A stretch of 64,000 bases of DNA, taken from an uncultured bacterium (lineage in GTDB: Bacteria; Cyanobacteriota; Vampirovibrionia; Gastranaerophilales; Gastranaerophilaceae). Within the stretch, counting starts at the first letter, position 1. Every line of letters begins with the position of its first letter. The position numbers and the translations under genes are program-made. This document shows, one piece after another, positions 35,896-44,077 of the stretch. Below the pieces are notes generated by a model that searched no databases, had not been told where the DNA came from, and saw nothing but the letters and a program-made list of their open reading frames with translations. The DNA is taken from assembly GCA_949284715.1 (NCBI GenBank), contig CASDWH010000020.1:42008-106007 (forward strand), read 5' to 3'.

Positions 35896-36046
35896 CAGTT
35901 CCAGAGGCTTGACAAAGGCCGGAACATGTAGGGGGAACCCTAAGAAAAGGTACTTCCTTAGAGTTCCGCTTCACTCCTACAGAAATAATAAAGCAATTTG
36001 TAAAGCTGCAATCACTGCAATGGTTGCAGCCTTTATTACTTTGTCT
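35896..36046 (+). ncRNA. Structured intergenic region, possible non-coding RNA or palindromic element
   Basis: Three hairpins follow one another. GTTCC/GGAAC spans ~35899-35925. TGTAGG/CCTACA (35927-35982) encloses an inner GGAAC-CCTAAG / CTTAG-A-GTTCC stem. An AATAATAAAG/CTTTATTACT arm (~35984-36041) encloses GCTGCAA/TTGCAGC. The local base composition is more GC-rich than the surroundings. I could not match it to a known RNA family. Confidence 0.35.
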
Positions 36047-36153
36047 GTTTTAAGGTATTTTGTCTATTAAAAAATGTGAGCATAAAACAAAAAGTAAACG
36101 GAGCTAAAATTTACCACTTCCCCAAAAGCCAATCATACCAAGCATAACAAAAA

Positions 36154-36226
36154 AGCCGATAAAGGGACTCGAACCCTTGACCTACTCATTACGAATGAGT
36201 TGCTCTACCAACTGAGCTATATCGGC
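36154..36226 (-). tRNA. tRNA-Thr (anticodon CGU)
   Basis: On the minus strand the acceptor stem GCCGATA/TATCGGC and D stem GCTC/GAGC are intact. The anticodon arm is ACTCA-TTCGTAA-TGAGT with anticodon CGT, and the T arm is AAGGG-TTCGAGT-CCCTT. The discriminator is T, and CCA is not encoded. Confidence 0.96.
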
Positions 36227-36318
36227 GTTTGTCTTTTCCCTAATTATAACACAATACATAAAATATGAATATTTTTTGTTTCGTGTTATTATAAAATATG
36301 AAATAAGGAGTTTTAAAA

Positions 36319-38145
36319 TTGTCCGTAATAAATGTTTGTCTTGCTTGTGATAATAATTACGCAAAGTATGCAGGGGTTGTTATAGCATCAATTCTTGTCA
36401 ATGCAAACCGTGATGATGAACTTGTTTTTTACATTCTTGATGGCGGAATAGAAGAGGAAAGCAAAGAAAAAATTTTAGCATTGAGAAATATAAAAGACTG
36501 CCGGATTAATTTTGTACATATTGATGATAATCTGTTTCAAGATTATGCCCGGATAAAAACTCATGCTTATATTACGCTTGCTGCCTGTTACAGGTTAAAA
36601 CTTCCTTCTTTGTTGCCTGATGAAAAACGTGTAATATACTTTGATTGCGATTTTGTTATAAATTCAAGTTTATATAAATTATTTAATATTGATATGGGCA
36701 GTTATCCGCTTGCCGGCGTAAGGGATATCAATAAAAGAATGTTGAAAAGAAATCCCGAATATGTGAATTCAGGTATGCTTGTTTTTGATTTGGATAATAT
36801 GAGAAAACAAAATGTTGAACAGAGTTTTCTTGACTATACCGTAAAAAACATAGAACTGATTAAAATGGGCGATCAGGAAATTATAAATGAAGTTTTAAAA
36901 GGTAAGATAAAAATTGTTGAAGATGAATGGAATGTTCAGTCAAGCAACTTTACAAACCGCTCAAGCTATACGGCTATTCCAAGATGTATTCACTTTGTGT
37001 CAAGACAAAAACCGTGGCATTTCGGTTCATTTAGCTGGCATAAAGATTACTATTTCAAATATCTTCAATATACTCCGTGGGCATTATCTGAAAATGAAAA
37101 ACCGTACTGGTATACTAAAAATAAAATTGCATCATTTTTAGGGTATATAAAATACCGCCCGTTATTTTGGCTTCGCCCGAGATATTATGAGGCGTTGTTT
37201 TGCAGTTATATTAAACCTCTGTTTATTAAAGAAAAAAGCGGGGTTTTTGTTGTATTTAACACCGCAGGTTTAGGTGATGTTCTTTTATGTAACGGACTCT
37301 GCCGGAATATTAAAAAATATTTTCCGGAATCAAAACTTATTTTTGTCACTGATAAACCGTTTGCAGATGCTGCATTGTATCAAGAGGGGGTTGATCATGC
37401 ACTTTATATTAACAAAAAAAACGGATTAAAAGAAATTAGAAATTTTGTGAAACAATTTCCGTATTTACCGCCTGATGCGTGTTTTCTAACCTATAGAAAT
37501 GAAAGAAACTATTTAATATCTAAATTCTTAAAAGCCTCAAATGTTATCTTTTACTGGAAAACCCGAACCGGCAAAATCCAGAGCAGGCATACTAATTTAT
37601 TATCTTTATATCTTAAGAGTCCGGTTGGTGACTGTCCGATAAAGTATAATCCGCCGGAACTTACTCAGAATTTAAAATTAGAATTACCGGATTCAAACGG
37701 TTATGTGGTTTTTTGTCCTGAGAGTAAAAATCCTGTTAAGGATTTGCCGCTTGATTATGCAATTGATTTATTAAATAAAATTAGTAAATCTTATCCGGTT
37801 GTTTGTACGGGGCATGGCGATAAGAGCCGGCAGTATATGAAAAATCTTAAAAATTCAGGCTGTAATTTTATTGATTTAACTGATAAAACTTCTATTCCGG
37901 AACTTGCTGTCGTTATGAAAAATGCTGTTTGTACAGTAAGTGTAGATACAGGGCCGGCTCACTTAAGTTATGCTTGCAATACCCCTTCTATTATTCTGTT
38001 TAGAGAAACAGGCCCGTCAAAGGACTGGGCGCCTGATAAGACTCTTTATCCGCATACTTTTGTTTTTGAAAAAGATGTTACTACAGAACAAGTTTATAAT
38101 ACACTAATGTCATTAGGAAAGGATGTCAAATATGCAGCCCAATAA
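36319..38145 (+). CDS. Two-domain glycosyltransferase (GT8-like fused to GT9/heptosyltransferase-like)
   Basis: The first ~290 residues of the 608-aa product are a GT8-type domain (CLACDNNYAKYAGVVIASIL, the DxD-like metal motif IYFDCDF, VNSGMLVFDL, and the C-terminal His region KPWHFG). Residues ~310-608 are a GT9-type domain (VVFNTAGLGDVLLCNGLCRN, VSVDTGPAHLSYACNTPSI). The two are joined by a hydrophobic, aromatic linker that may sit at the membrane. The start is TTG with AAGGAG upstream. It overlaps the next glycosyltransferase gene, and both probably build a surface polysaccharide or LPS core. Confidence 0.82.
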   Translation: MSVINVCLACDNNYAKYAGVVIASILVNANRDDELVFYILDGGIEEESKEKILALRNIKDCRINFVHIDDNLFQDYARIKTHAYITLAACYRLKLPSLLPDEKRVIYFDCDFVINSSLYKLFNIDMGSYPLAGVRDINKRMLKRNPEYVNSGMLVFDLDNMRKQNVEQSFLDYTVKNIELIKMGDQEIINEVLKGKIKIVEDEWNVQSSNFTNRSSYTAIPRCIHFVSRQKPWHFGSFSWHKDYYFKYLQYTPWALSENEKPYWYTKNKIASFLGYIKYRPLFWLRPRYYEALFCSYIKPLFIKEKSGVFVVFNTAGLGDVLLCNGLCRNIKKYFPESKLIFVTDKPFADAALYQEGVDHALYINKKNGLKEIRNFVKQFPYLPPDACFLTYRNERNYLISKFLKASNVIFYWKTRTGKIQSRHTNLLSLYLKSPVGDCPIKYNPPELTQNLKLELPDSNGYVVFCPESKNPVKDLPLDYAIDLLNKISKSYPVVCTGHGDKSRQYMKNLKNSGCNFIDLTDKTSIPELAVVMKNAVCTVSVDTGPAHLSYACNTPSIILFRETGPSKDWAPDKTLYPHTFVFEKDVTTEQVYNTLMSLGKDVKYAAQ

Positions 38146-39058
38146 AATATTTTTTATTAAAGATATTGATTCCCACTATGTAATTTATTTCCTGGGTATT
38201 AGAGTACAACTAAAACATAAGCCGCGTTTTAAATATAAAGAAGCGGTTGAGTACGGGCTTAATAAAACAGAAAGAACCCCAAGGCTGATTGTTTCTTTGA
38301 CAACCCATCCTGCACGTATTGATTGTGTAAATATAACTATTAATACGCTTCTTACACAATCTCTGAAACCGGATAAAATTATTCTCTGGCTGGCGGATTC
38401 ACAGTTTCCAAACAGGGAAAAAGACTTGCCTGAAAAATTATTAAAACTACGGGATTTAGGTTTAACAATAGACTGGTGCGAGGATTTGAAGTCATATAAA
38501 AAACTTCTGCCCACACTCAGGAAATATCCTGATGATATAGTTGTGACTGTTGACGATGATGCCTATTATGATAGTGAACTGCTCTCCAGTTTGTATAATG
38601 CATATCTTGAAAACGGGAATTATGTTTATGCAAGGCGGATAGTAAAGCTAAAAATGCAAAATGATGAACTTCGGACAGTTTCTGCAAGGGAATATTTGTA
38701 CAAAGATAGTTTTGAACCGACATTTCTGAACCAGCAGATAGGTGCTTTCGGAGTAATGTATCCGCCGCACTGTCTGCATAAAGATATTTATGATATTGAT
38801 AAAATAAAACGTTTGCTCCCAACACACGATGATGTTTATTTCTGGGCGATGTCGGTGCTTAATAATACAAAAATCAAACTGGTTTGCGGACACAGTGCCG
38901 ATATTCATTATATAGAGAATTCTCAGGAGTGTGGATTGATAAATATAAATCAAGCCGGCAGAAGCGGGATTTCTCTTGTTGATGCGTATAAGTTAATGAT
39001 AAAAGAATATCCGCAAATATTGCAAAATATCCGCCAAGAATTAGAAAATTGCCGCTAA
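38132..39058 (+). CDS. Glycosyltransferase of the capsule/surface-polysaccharide type
   Basis: The 308-aa protein has a GT-A-like core (RLIVSLTTHPARIDCVNITINTLLTQ), the acidic metal motif VTVDDDAYYD (~130-140) and a downstream HDDVYFWAMS segment. An alternative ATG at 38123 overlaps the ribosome-binding region; ATG 38132, with AAGG 9 nt upstream, is preferred. It overlaps the GT8-GT9 gene by 14 bases, so they are translationally coupled. It has no signal peptide and is likely cytoplasmic or peripheral on the inner membrane. Confidence 0.78.
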   Translation: MQPNKIFFIKDIDSHYVIYFLGIRVQLKHKPRFKYKEAVEYGLNKTERTPRLIVSLTTHPARIDCVNITINTLLTQSLKPDKIILWLADSQFPNREKDLPEKLLKLRDLGLTIDWCEDLKSYKKLLPTLRKYPDDIVVTVDDDAYYDSELLSSLYNAYLENGNYVYARRIVKLKMQNDELRTVSAREYLYKDSFEPTFLNQQIGAFGVMYPPHCLHKDIYDIDKIKRLLPTHDDVYFWAMSVLNNTKIKLVCGHSADIHYIENSQECGLININQAGRSGISLVDAYKLMIKEYPQILQNIRQELENCR

Positions 39059-39132
39059 AGTCTGCTGCTTTCGTGTTGACAAAACGAATGTCTGTATTAT
39101 TATAAAATGTAAGGTTAAACTAACATTTTGTA

Positions 39133-40135
39133 ATGATGAAAATTAAAGAAACATTAAAAATTGCAGGAAAATATATTGATCAGCCGCTTTTGATAAATAA
39201 AATTAAAAAAGCAGTGCCATACGGGCTTTGTACTCTCGGCGCCGGATATGTAGGATACGATACCTACTATTCATCTAAAGAGCAAAGAAAACTCAATTTT
39301 GTTAAAAACAGTATGATAATGACAGGTACTATTGCTTCTGCGCTGGCAGCGCCAAAATTTGCTGCCAAAATTTTTAGGAATGGTGCAAAAGCACCTGCTA
39401 AATCTGATATAATTAGTCGAAATAGAAGCCTTGTTGATAATTTTTTAAAGAGTAGATTGTTTAATGAGAAGGAAAAACAAATTTTAAATAAAGCAAAAGA
39501 GAAGTTGTTGAGTTTTTCAGATATAAAGTTTTTATATAAAAAAGGAGAGCAAGATAAACAAACGAAGCAGTTTTTAAATAAACTTATTCCGGAACCCGAG
39601 GCGCCGACCTCACATGATATTTTTACGGAAATAGGGTGGTTGTCTTTACTTGGATTTATTCCTGTTGCCGGGGGGGGTAGCAAGCGGCTGCATTGCCGAT
39701 GTTGTGACAAAAGACAACTGGAAAAATAATATGCCAAACAAGGTTAAAGAGGGGGCGTATCAGTTTCTGGCAAACATTTTTTTATGTAATATCGGGGCCT
39801 GCGCGGCTCTGAAATTATTGGAGGCTATGCGTATACGTTCAAAATCTGCAAGAGTTGCAGGCATGACCGGCGGAATTATCGGCACCGGAGTTATAGGAGG
39901 TAATACAATAGCCAATTATCTTGGTAAAAAACTAATTGATCCTTGTTTTAGAAATGTGCAGGAGTCTAAACAAACAATGCCGGAAGGAAGGCATCCAGAG
40001 GCTTTAGATATAGGCTTGCATACCGATGATGTCGCTACAATTTCTGTTATGTCAGGCCTAAAGTGGATAGAGCCTGTGCTTCCGATTTTTTATACAATAT
40101 CGGGCTATAGAGCAGGTATCGGCTACCGAAATTAG
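39133..40135 (+). pseudogene. Frameshifted (possibly phase-variable) membrane protein gene
   Basis: Two overlapping frames together encode one 333-aa protein. Residues from 39133 run in one frame to FIPVAGG, and the continuation VASGCIADVVTKDNWKNN follows in the next frame. The break falls exactly in a run of eight G (39670-39677); seven G would restore a single frame. The restored product has Gly/Ala-rich membrane segments (GYVGYDTYYSS, IASALAAPKFAAKI, GMTGGIIGTGVIGGNTIANY) and no recognised domain. Copies of its last ~20 codons recur twice downstream. A sequencing error cannot be excluded. Confidence 0.7.
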
Positions 40136-40395
40136 CGAAATAGCCAAACAATTGTAATATCCAAAACAAGTTTAACTTTTGTTTTACCATTGATAACCAG
40201 ATTAAGTATATTAATATTGTATTTAGTATATTAAAATAGAAGTTTTTATACTTAAATTTTAAAAATAATGCCTTAAAATATGTATTATTAAATCAATACA
40301 GCGATTTGAATTAAATTTGGGCGGAATATATTTAGCTTTGAGGCTATTTTGTCAGTATCTATCCATTATGCAGAACAGGTTCCAGATAAAATGTA
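40079..40395 (+). repeat. Direct repeat R1: 3' end of the frameshifted gene plus downstream spacer
   Basis: The last 19 codons (LPIFYTISGYRAGIGYRN and stop) and about 250 bases of AT-rich spacer are repeated, about 85-90% by eye, at 42063-42379. A third, shorter copy of the coding part ends at 44045. Confidence 0.85.
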
Positions 40396-40661
40396 GCGCG
40401 AACGAGCGAGGGGCGGAAGGCAAAACGTGAGTTTTTGCCTGTAGACCCGTTCAACGCGAGTGAGCAAGAGAAAGTTTTTGTAATATTTCTTGCGCGAGGC
40501 GGCAGAGGCTGAAGTAACGGAAACGTTGAGTTTTCGTTACGAAATGCCGTTTAATGCCGCCGAGTAAGACGGTTTTTTCCTCAAAAATTGTTAGTATAGA
40601 AACGTAGTAAAACATTTGCCTTAAGAACGTTGTATACAGAGGTATACAGCGAAGCTTAAGG
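40395..40661 (+). repeat. Two related GC-rich palindromic elements and a leader hairpin before the toxin-like gene
   Basis: Element 1 (40395-40470) contains GGCAAAA/TTTTGCC. Element 2 (40492-40573) contains GGCGGCA/TGCCGCC around GTAACGGAAAC/GTTTTCGTTAC. Both share an AAACGT(T)GAGTTTT core. Element 1 is absent from the parallel repeat at 42379, so it was inserted. A third hairpin, CCTTAAG/CTTAAGG with two GTATAC (40619-40661), lies just before the ribosome-binding site of the next gene. Confidence 0.6.
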
Positions 40662-40677
40662 TTAAGAAAGGAGAATA

Positions 40678-41874
40678 ATGGGCAGTTTAGAAAACTATTA
40701 CAACAAAGTGACAAATGACGGTCGGATTTTTAGTTTTGAGGATGTAGTAAATATTCCCCGGGAGGAGGATGCATTTTATCGAAAAGCAATAGATTATCAG
40801 TATGGAGAAATAGGATTTCCGCGGGATGAAGAATTAATGAATTCAAGAGATGTTGTGTATGTGAGGGCATATACGCGAGATGATGGAACACCAGTAAGAG
40901 CGCATTATCGTTCAAAGAATGGTCATAATTATACTAATCCAAACAAACCGGTACTTGGCACTCCGAAAGAAACAAAAGCAAAAATAGATGCAATGGTAGA
41001 TAAATGGATGGATAGTTGGAAGGAACCGGAAACAAAGACATTAAAAGGAGGTATAAATTATGATAATAATACAGATGATTATTCAAAAATAGACGAAATA
41101 AAAGGTATAAAAGAGAAATATGCGCAAGAACGTGAAGAAATAGAGCGCGAACGAATCCTCGGACACATGAAAGATTATGGCGGCACGGCGCTTGAAATAG
41201 GCAGTGCATTTGTCCCCGGAGTTGGTGTACCTAAAATGACGGCCCAGATAGCAGCAAAACTTGCGCCAAAGTTTGGCAAAAGAATAGCAAATGAAATAGC
41301 AAGCGGAATAGTAAGCGGTGGATTATCGGGAACAATAGGCGGTGCCGGTCACGCAATGATGAATGATGAAAATGTTATAGGAGGTGCGGTAAAAGGCGGA
41401 GTATCAGGAGCCGCAGGCGGCGGATTAACCGGTTCAGCAGCGGGTTACGCCGGACATGCAATAGATGGTTTTGGGCTTACACATCACAAACCGTTTGAAA
41501 TAATGACAAAAGGTGAATATAACCAATACGGAAGAAATGGTAAAAAATATTACAAAGATTATATTCAAAATACAACAGTTAATAATGATATCTTAGGAGA
41601 TATTATTTTTACAGGCGCCCAAGCAGGCAAACCTGATTACAGATATATGGAACAATATCCCGTTTTAAAACAAAATATCAAAAGGGCAGTTGAAAATATA
41701 AATTTACCGCTTAATAAAAGCAGAATTGATGCATTAAATTTTGATAATCTAAAAGTAAATTGGAATGGGCAGGAATATGTGTATCAGATTAGGAATAATC
41801 ATCAACATAAAACCAAAGATTTTTATAATATAAAACCATATAGTACTTTAATTGAGCAATTAAAAAAACGATAG
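40678..41874 (+). CDS. Polymorphic-toxin-like protein, unknown C-terminal domain
   Basis: The 398-aa product opens with MGSLENYYNKV and carries the motif VYVRAYTRDDGTPVRAHYRS (~60-80), also seen in the 248-aa protein at 42981. A charged linker follows. A Gly/Ala-rich membrane-interacting stretch comes next (about 165-265: GGTALEIGSAFVPGVGVP, GGVSGAAGGGLTGSAAGY). A C-terminal ~120-residue polar domain (NFDNLKVNWNGQEYVYQIRN) closes it. That layout matches secreted polymorphic toxins, with a variable C-terminal effector. The domain is not one I recognise. AAAGGAG lies 5 nt before the ATG. No signal peptide is present, and no clear immunity gene follows on the same strand. Confidence 0.6.
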   Translation: MGSLENYYNKVTNDGRIFSFEDVVNIPREEDAFYRKAIDYQYGEIGFPRDEELMNSRDVVYVRAYTRDDGTPVRAHYRSKNGHNYTNPNKPVLGTPKETKAKIDAMVDKWMDSWKEPETKTLKGGINYDNNTDDYSKIDEIKGIKEKYAQEREEIERERILGHMKDYGGTALEIGSAFVPGVGVPKMTAQIAAKLAPKFGKRIANEIASGIVSGGLSGTIGGAGHAMMNDENVIGGAVKGGVSGAAGGGLTGSAAGYAGHAIDGFGLTHHKPFEIMTKGEYNQYGRNGKKYYKDYIQNTTVNNDILGDIIFTGAQAGKPDYRYMEQYPVLKQNIKRAVENINLPLNKSRIDALNFDNLKVNWNGQEYVYQIRNNHQHKTKDFYNIKPYSTLIEQLKKR

Positions 41875-41970
41875 TTCTTTTGAGAGACATCCGGTTCTCC
41901 CCCGGAGCATCAAAAGAACTATCAATAACATTATAACCTATAGCGAGGGGGATTTCAACCCCTCGCTTTT
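41871..41970 (+). terminator. Long inverted repeat and terminator after the toxin-like gene
   Basis: ATAGTTCTTTTGA (41871-41883, containing the stop) pairs with TCAAAAGAACTAT (41910-41922), with CCGG/CCGG inside. Next, AGCGAGGGG (41942-41950) pairs perfectly with CCCCTCGCT (41959-41967), followed by TTTT. Confidence 0.75.
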
Positions 41971-42116
41971 ATATATTTTCATACTTACCTTCTTCTGTTT
42001 AATAAAATTAAAATAAATGTGCATATAATGCTGCATACCGGTTAAATCTGATAGAATCGGCGCTTCCGATTTTTTATACAATATCGAATTACAGAGCAGG
42101 TATAGGCTACCGAAAT
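41886..42116 (+). repeat. Direct repeat R3a (second copy 43814-44045)
   Basis: About 231 bp run from GACATCCGG through the terminator hairpin and a C-terminal fragment of the frameshifted gene. They are nearly identical to 43814-44045. Confidence 0.9.
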
Positions 42117-42379
42117 TAGCGAAATAGCCAAACAATTGTAATATCCAAAACAAGTTTAACTTTTGTTTTATCATTAATAACCAGATGGAGTATATTAATA
42201 TTGTATTTAGTATGTTGAAACAGAAGTTTTTATACATAAATATTAAAAATTATTGCTTAAAGTATAGGTTATTAAATAAATACAGCGATTTGAATTAAAT
42301 TTGGGCGGAATATATTTAGTTTTGAGGTGATTTTGTATGTACCTATCTATTGTGTAGAAAGGGTTCTAGATAAGATGTA
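42063..42379 (+). repeat. Direct repeat R2 (partner of 40079-40395)
   Basis: This second copy of the gene 3' end plus spacer overlaps R3a in its first 54 bases. It encodes LPIFYTISNYRAGIGYRN and a stop in the same relative frame, without the rest of the gene. The GC-rich insert of the first copy is missing here. Confidence 0.85.
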
Positions 42380-42523
42380 AAGTTTTTGTAATATTTCTTG
42401 GGTTTTTTCTATAAAAATTTGTATACTTGATTTGTAAGTTAAATATTAAAAACCCCATAAAACGGCTATTGATACTAATTGATAGCATTGGTTGATATGA
42501 CTGCATAAGAAAGGAGCGAGGGT

Positions 42524-42541
42524 ATGGGCAAATGTAAGTAA
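42524..42541 (+). pseudogene. Remnant start of a toxin-like cassette gene
   Basis: GAAAGGAG, then ATG GGC and a stop after five codons, resembles the start of the gene at 40678 (GAAAGGAG, ATG GGC). It occupies the same position behind a copy of the repeat. The coding body appears to have been lost. Confidence 0.3.
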
Positions 42542-42552
42542 TATGAATTTGA

Positions 42553-42951
42553 TTAATCAAAACGTAATTCTTCAAGTTCCTGTTGTGTATAAGGAATTTG
42601 TGAATGTCTACAGATTGTATTCATAAATCCAAAACCTATCAATCCCATGATGGTAATAGTCCAGAGGATAAACGGTTTTATAAAATTCAAATTAGTTTGT
42701 GCTTTACTTTTCAGAAGTCCGGTAATTCGTAAAATTACCTCAAAAATAGCAATAAATATAAATACAGGAATAATATAAACATTAAGTAAAAAAATTAAAA
42801 TTGTAAATATTCCTTGTTCATATATTGGGATTTTAAATAAAAGAAAAGATAAAACCGCAAAAGGTGTACATAAAACAAGAACAAAATTAAATATTAGTAA
42901 ATAAATTAACAGATTAACAGTATAGTAACTGTGAAATAGTGGTAGTTTCAT
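42553..42951 (-). CDS. Small integral membrane protein in the cassette region
   Basis: The 132-aa protein has about four hydrophobic segments (LLIYLLIFNFVLVLCTPF, IFTILIFLLNVYIIPVFIFI, FILWTITIMGLIGFGF) and a polar C-terminus. It is divergent from the toxin-like gene at 42981 with a 29-base gap. Position suggests a possible membrane immunity protein for a neighbouring toxin, but orientation and lack of known homology make this inference weak. TATACT with a TGA extension ends 6 nt before the ATG, so it may be leaderless. Confidence 0.6.
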   Translation of the reverse strand: MKLPLFHSYYTVNLLIYLLIFNFVLVLCTPFAVLSFLLFKIPIYEQGIFTILIFLLNVYIIPVFIFIAIFEVILRITGLLKSKAQTNLNFIKPFILWTITIMGLIGFGFMNTICRHSQIPYTQQELEELRFD

Positions 42952-42980
42952 AGTTGTAGTATATCATAGAAAGGAAAAAT

Positions 42981-43727
42981 ATGGAAAATAAAATTAATGA
43001 ATTTATTAGTTATCAAAGAGAAAATTTTAATAAAGAAGTTTTAGATGTGACATATAAAGCGCAGCAAAAATATGGTTTTGAAATAGGAACGGGTAAACAT
43101 TCTACTTGGAATAACGAAGCAGATGCATTTAAGCATGTATATATGCAATGGTATTTAGCACACTATTATGGTGAAAAAGTTGCTAAATTTTTGGGAGATA
43201 TGCATGAAAATGAAACTCCAAATGCTCCACAAGGTGAACGTAATATGGATTTATGGAATAATTCTGTTGGTAGAGAAATTGCTCGTAAAATGAAGCCGTT
43301 TTTTTATTATACAAAGAAAAACAAAGAAGAAATCAATGATATAATATCAAGGATTATATATAAAAAAATGCGAAGAGGCGAATTAATTACAACTCCAAAT
43401 GATAAAAGAAAATCTAATGAAAAAACAGGTGAACGCGAAGGTATTAAATTAAATACTAACGAAAAAGATGTATTGCAATCTAATATAACGAACTATAATT
43501 TGGTAGATTATAGCCGATATAATAACGAGCTGTTTGGAGGGTATCGTCCGGATAATGGAGGTGAAGTATATGTCAGAGAATATAAACGCAGTGATGGTAC
43601 AGTTGTCAAGGCACATTGGAGAAGCTATCCAGGGGACTTCGATCCAAATAAACGATTAACAGATATGCAAGAACCCGAACTGGGACATGCTTTAGATTTT
43701 TGGTTTGAAGAAGAAAGGTATGCGTAA
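42981..43727 (+). CDS. Toxin-like protein with DUF6973-type domain and DGT motif
   Basis: The N-terminal ~125 residues of the 248-aa protein carry NNEADAFKHVYMQWYLAHYY, GDMHENETPNAPQGERNMD and LWNNSVGREIA. These resemble the DUF6973-type domain (pattern DAFRHAYW ... E ... MDLxNNxxG) found in polymorphic toxins and wall-associated proteins. The C-terminal part has VYVREYKRSDGTVVKAHWRS, parallel to the motif in the 398-aa protein, but here at the other end. AAAGGA precedes the ATG. Probably an effector-type protein; the enzymatic activity is unknown. Confidence 0.6.
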   Translation: MENKINEFISYQRENFNKEVLDVTYKAQQKYGFEIGTGKHSTWNNEADAFKHVYMQWYLAHYYGEKVAKFLGDMHENETPNAPQGERNMDLWNNSVGREIARKMKPFFYYTKKNKEEINDIISRIIYKKMRRGELITTPNDKRKSNEKTGEREGIKLNTNEKDVLQSNITNYNLVDYSRYNNELFGGYRPDNGGEVYVREYKRSDGTVVKAHWRSYPGDFDPNKRLTDMQEPELGHALDFWFEEERYA

Positions 43728-43813
43728 TATAAGTATTATTAAAATTAAGGTTAATTATTGATATTATTAAACCTTGTGAATCATTTTTTTTAATAAAAAG
43801 CAACTTCTTGGTT

Positions 43814-44045
43814 GACATCCGGTTCTCTCCCGGAGCATCAAAAGAACTATCAATAACATTATAACCTATAGCGAGGGGAATTTCAACCCCCTTGCTTTTA
43901 TATATGTTCATACTTACCTTCTTCTGTTTAATAAAATTAAAATAAATGTGCATATAATGCTGCATACCGGTTAAATCTGATAGAATCGGCGCTTCCGATT
44001 TTTTATACAATATCGAATTACAGAGCAGGTATAGGCTACCGAAAT
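43814..44045 (+). repeat. Direct repeat R3b with terminator-like hairpin and gene 3' fragment
   Basis: This is a near-identical copy of 41886-42116. It ends at CTACCGAAAT, after which unique sequence leading to the efflux operon begins. The hairpin arms are slightly degraded in this copy. Confidence 0.9.
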
Positions 44046-44077
44046 GATGGACAGATGCTGGACAGAAAAGGCATATG

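Noticed and set aside
35876..36070. In-frame continuation of ~60 codons after the 244-aa gene, ending in a hydrophobic helix, as a separate small membrane protein
   Set aside because: No start codon with a ribosome-binding site, stable RNA hairpins across the same bases, and no sign of conservation. Kept only as a remark in the structured-region finding.
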